Shown: positions 7,052-9,496 of the stretch, in pieces
Layout of the letters: each line of letters opens with the position of its first letter
Position numbering within the stretch: position 1 is the first letter of the stretch
Assembly: GCA_947478655.1 (NCBI GenBank)
Contig: CANJWU010000034.1
Span: forward strand, 1 to 9,496
Length of the DNA stretch: 9,496 bases
Origin: Sphingobacteriales bacterium
GTDB lineage: Bacteria; Bacteroidota; Bacteroidia; Sphingobacteriales; Sphingobacteriaceae
Reading direction: 5' to 3'
Notes under the pieces: model-generated
What the model saw: only the letters and a program-made list of their open reading frames with translations
What the model was told of the DNA's origin: nothing
Databases searched by the model: none
Made by a program: the position numbers and the translations under genes

Positions 7052-7067
7052 AGGGCTTTAATGCCCT
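7052..7067. repeat. Small inverted repeat in the glyQS/gldA divergent region
   Basis: AGGGC (7052-7056) and GCCCT (7063-7067) form a 5-bp stem with a 6-nt loop, TTTAAT. It lies just upstream of the glyQS -33 candidate. Without a clean T run on either side it is a poor terminator. It could be an operator half-site pair or chance. Confidence 0.3.
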
Positions 7068-7069
7068 AT

Positions 7070-7103
7070 TTTGCTAAAAAATCATTTTTTTTAGATAATC
7101 TTG
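7070..7103 (+). promoter_or_regulatory. Candidate promoter for gldA
   Basis: TAATCTTG (7096-7103) has one mismatch to TAnnTTTG, and a TTTG (7070-7073) lies 22 nt upstream, slightly wider than the usual spacing. It would give a leader of about 65-70 nt before the GTG at 7176. A second weak box, TGGCTTTG (7144-7151), is nearer the gene but lacks the TA. Confidence 0.25.
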
Positions 7104-7175
7104 CATATTGGCCATTACTTAGTAAATTCGCTTTCCACTAAAATGGCTTTGTTTCGAAATTTAAAATAAATAGTT

Positions 7176-8084
7176 GTGTCGGTAATCGTAAATCAATTAA
7201 CAAAAGTATATGGTACGCAAATAGCGGTGAATCATATATCGTTTACTGCGGAGCCAGGTAAAATTGTTGGATTCTTGGGCCCTAATGGCGCTGGAAAATC
7301 AACCACCATGAAAATGATCACGGGTTTTATTCCGCCAAGTGATGGCACAGCAAGCGTTTGTGGCTTTGATATTAATACGCATTCGATGGATGTGCGTAAG
7401 TGTTTAGGTTATTTGCCAGAAAATAATCCTTTATACCTCGACATGTATGTGAAAGAATTTCTTTCATTTATTGCCGGGCTTCAACACCTCGAAAATTCAG
7501 CCATGCGCATCAAAGAAATGATTCAACAAACTGGATTAGAAAGAGAGCAATACAAGAAAATTTCACAATTATCAAAAGGCTATCGTCAACGTGTAGGCTT
7601 AGCGCAGGCCATGTTACACGACCCAAAGGTATTGATTTTAGATGAACCCACAACCGGTTTAGACCCAAATCAATTAGTCGAAATTAGAAAACTCATTAAA
7701 CAATTAGGAAAAGAAAAAACGGTGATTCTTTCTACGCATATTATGCAAGAAGTAGAAGCGGTCTGCGATCAAGTGGTCATTATTAATAAAGGATTAATTG
7801 TGGCCAATGATGAAACAAAAAATCTACAAGCTGCAGCTTTACAACAAGTAACCTACGTAGTAGAATTTGATCAAGTGATACAAAAACAAGCCTTGTTAAA
7901 AATTGATGGTGTAATTGCTGCACAAGTTTTAGCAGATAAGTCTTGGGTATTACAAACCAATACTTTAGTAGATGTGCGTAAAAATATTTTTGACTTTGCT
8001 GTTAAAAACAATTTAGTGTTATTGAGTATTCAAAAAGAAGAAGAAAAGTTGGAAGATATTTTTAGAAAATTGACCGAAAATTAA
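7176..8084 (+). CDS. gldA: Gliding-motility ABC transporter ATP-binding protein GldA
   Basis: A 302-residue ABC ATPase that would energise the GldF/GldG membrane components. Motifs: Walker A GPNGAGKST (35-43), Q-loop position occupied by YLPENNPLY (79-87), signature LSKGYRQR (132-139), Walker B VLILDE (152-157), D-loop GLDP (161-164) and the H-loop His188 in STHIM. The C-terminal about 85 residues form the extra domain usual in GldA-type ATPases. The Glu in place of the common Q-loop Gln agrees with my memory of GldA proteins and is not a defect. GTG 7176 is the first possible start, since an in-frame TAA lies at 7167-7169. The gene leads a tight gldA-gldF-gldG run, with gldF 12 nt downstream. 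In Flavobacterium johnsoniae these genes are needed for gliding, but several gliding Bacteroidota lack them, so their presence does not prove motility. Confidence 0.93.
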   Translation: MSVIVNQLTKVYGTQIAVNHISFTAEPGKIVGFLGPNGAGKSTTMKMITGFIPPSDGTASVCGFDINTHSMDVRKCLGYLPENNPLYLDMYVKEFLSFIAGLQHLENSAMRIKEMIQQTGLEREQYKKISQLSKGYRQRVGLAQAMLHDPKVLILDEPTTGLDPNQLVEIRKLIKQLGKEKTVILSTHIMQEVEAVCDQVVIINKGLIVANDETKNLQAAALQQVTYVVEFDQVIQKQALLKIDGVIAAQVLADKSWVLQTNTLVDVRKNIFDFAVKNNLVLLSIQKEEEKLEDIFRKLTEN

Positions 8085-8096
8085 AGCTAGCCTAAG

Positions 8097-8825
8097 ATGT
8101 ATACGATATTTAAAAAAGAGATTGCAGCCTTCTTAAGTTCTTTAATTGCCTATATCGCAATTGTGATATTTTTGATAGTTATTGGCTTATTTGTGTGGGT
8201 GTTCCCCGATACAAGTGTATTAAACTATGGGTTTTCGACCCTTGATAGTTTATTTAATATAGCACCTTGGGTATTTATGTTTTTAATCCCAGCCATTACC
8301 ATGCGATCGTTTTCTGAAGAAAATAAAACAGGTACTATAGAATTATTGACCACTAGACCAATAACAGATATTCAAATTATTTTAGGCAAATATTTTGCAG
8401 GATTAGTGCTTGTATTTTTTGCCATATTACCCACACTGATCTATTATTTTTCTATTTATCAGTTAGGAAGTATTAAAGGAAATATTGATTCGGGCGCAGT
8501 AATAGGCTCATATATTGGTTTGCTATTTTTGGGCGCTTGTTTTGTGGCAGTTGGTCTATTTTGTTCTGCCATGAGCGATAATCAAATTGTTGCTTTTATC
8601 ATCGCAGTATTTCTATGTTTTATAGCTTATTCAGGTTTTGAATCTTTTAGTCAATTAGATTTATTTGGCAGAGTAGACGATTTTGTAGCAAAATTAGGTA
8701 TTAGCAGCCATTATTTATCAATTAGTAGAGGCGTAATGGATTCAAGAGATGTGTTTTATTTTATGAGTTTTATCGTTCTATTTATACTAGGAACAAAAAC
8801 CAAATTAGCAAGTAGAAAGTGGTAG
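8097..8825 (+). CDS. gldF: Gliding-motility ABC transporter permease GldF
   Basis: A 242-residue inner-membrane permease with about six hydrophobic segments (roughly residues 11-37, 53-70, 98-121, 133-157, 161-180 and 217-233). The cytoplasmic loop after the second segment, FSEENKTGTIELLTTRPIT (72-90) followed by ILGK, is the coupling-type region of ABC-2 permeases and is characteristic of GldF. Length matches the family (about 240). It starts with ATG 12 nt after gldA and its end overlaps gldG by 7 nt, so the three proteins are probably made together. Confidence 0.93.
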   Translation: MYTIFKKEIAAFLSSLIAYIAIVIFLIVIGLFVWVFPDTSVLNYGFSTLDSLFNIAPWVFMFLIPAITMRSFSEENKTGTIELLTTRPITDIQIILGKYFAGLVLVFFAILPTLIYYFSIYQLGSIKGNIDSGAVIGSYIGLLFLGACFVAVGLFCSAMSDNQIVAFIIAVFLCFIAYSGFESFSQLDLFGRVDDFVAKLGISSHYLSISRGVMDSRDVFYFMSFIVLFILGTKTKLASRKW

Positions 8826-9496
8826 CCAAGCAATCAAATACTAAAAAGCGTTCGTTAAAAAGCCAGGCTTTTTTTGAATTAGGCATTTTCTTTGCAGGTA
8901 TTATTTTAATTAATATCATAGCTGGATTTTTATTTTTCCGAGTTGATTTTACCAAAGAGCAAAGGTTCACTTTATCTCATGCGAGTAAAAACTTAGTCGG
9001 TAATTTACAAGATGTAGTTTATGTAAAAGTATATTTAGAAGGTGATTTTCCGGCTGGTTTTAAAAGGCTACGTAATGCCACCAAAGAAACCTTAGACGAC
9101 CTAAGAGCCTATGCAGGCGGTAATTTGGAGTATGAATTTATCAATCCTACCGCCGATCCCGATTTAAAAGTAAGAGACGAAATTCTTCAGCAATTACTTA
9201 AAAAAGGACTTACCCCAATCAATGTGCAAGTAAGCGACGAAAACGGATCGAGACAGCAAATTGTAGTGCCTGGGGCTATTGTTTCTTATCGAGGAAAAGA
9301 AATAGCTATTCCATTATTACAAAGCAATACGGTGGCAAGCTCTGCCGATGAAGTACTGAATAATTCGGTGATGAATCTTGAGTTTCAATTGGTGAGCGCC
9401 ATTAAAAAAGCAAGTAGTGTACAAAGACCTAAAATTGCTTTTATCTATGGGCATGGAGAATTAGACACGCTACAAACAGCAGATGTTATTAAATCA
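8819..9496 (+). CDS. gldG: Gliding-motility ABC transporter auxiliary protein GldG (partial, N-terminal 226 residues)
   Basis: The reading frame is open from GTG 8819 to the window end and continues beyond it. An in-frame TAG at 8813-8815 rules out an earlier start, and no ATG occurs in frame until far inside the protein, so GTG 8819, within the last 7 nt of gldF, is the best start. A short basic tail (KKRSLKS) precedes one membrane segment at about 21-40. Then comes the periplasmic domain with RFTLS (49-53), VYLEGDFPAGFKRLR (about 68-82), YEFINP (about 101-106), VVPGAI and FIYGHGEL near the end. These are features of GldG and the related ABC-auxiliary proteins. The full protein is usually about 550 residues or more, so over half is missing here. 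It is thought to work with GldA and GldF; the transported substrate is unknown. Confidence 0.9.
   Translation, partial: MVAKQSNTKKRSLKSQAFFELGIFFAGIILINIIAGFLFFRVDFTKEQRFTLSHASKNLVGNLQDVVYVKVYLEGDFPAGFKRLRNATKETLDDLRAYAGGNLEYEFINPTADPDLKVRDEILQQLLKKGLTPINVQVSDENGSRQQIVVPGAIVSYRGKEIAIPLLQSNTVASSADEVLNNSVMNLEFQLVSAIKKASSVQRPKIAFIYGHGELDTLQTADVIKS

Noticed and set aside
7143..7169. Eight-codon ORF (ATG GCT TTG ... TAA) upstream of gldA as a leader peptide.
   Set aside because: It has no attenuator-like hairpin or regulatory codon run and is easily explained by chance.
8782..8970. A 62-residue minus-strand reading frame at the gldF/gldG junction.
   Set aside because: It lies opposite the end of gldF and the start of gldG, both clearly recognisable, and shows no family features.

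Overview
The window looks like chromosomal DNA from a low-GC member of the Bacteroidota, probably a Chitinophagaceae/Sphingobacteriia-type organism (placement inferred). The evidence is the gliding-motility genes gldA-gldF-gldG, a single-chain class II glycyl-tRNA synthetase, a pair of exported proteins of the kind seen in Bacteroidota outer-surface loci, AT-rich translation starts without clear Shine-Dalgarno sequences, and Bacteroidota-type TAnnTTTG -7 boxes. It is dense, mostly housekeeping sequence. I see no RNA gene, insertion sequence, CRISPR array, phage gene or sign of recent transfer.

Layout. (1) Positions 1-1522, + strand: the last 22 codons of an unknown gene, a small DUF5004-like lipoprotein, and a secreted protein that appears to contain two tandem Ig-like domains. 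The unit is closed by a strong intrinsic terminator. (2) 1557-2311, + strand: a single DPM1-like family 2 glycosyltransferase with its own -7 box almost touching the ATG. (3) 2315-7010, - strand: the run glyQS > engB > UbiA-family prenyltransferase > M3 oligoendopeptidase, tightly packed (28 nt gap, 1 nt overlap, 4 nt gap). It meets the glycosyltransferase tail to tail with only 3 bp between stop codons. (4) 7011-7175: a 165 bp divergent intergenic region holding the glyQS promoter, a small hairpin and a candidate gldA promoter. (5) 7176-9496, + strand: gldA (GTG start), gldF, and the first 226 codons of gldG (GTG start overlapping gldF by 7 nt), which runs off the window. Together they encode the ATPase, the permease and the auxiliary membrane protein of the Gld ABC transporter.

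The minus-strand unit combines translation (glycyl-tRNA charging), ribosome assembly (EngB), membrane quinone synthesis (the prenyltransferase resembles the MqnP type of the futalosine menaquinone route) and peptide turnover. The most unusual signal is regulatory: the glycosyltransferase, glyQS and (with one mismatch) engB each have a TAnnTTTG-like box ending only 3-4 nt before the annotated ATG, which would predict leaderless or nearly leaderless transcripts. I find no convincing evidence of a previously undescribed multi-gene system here.
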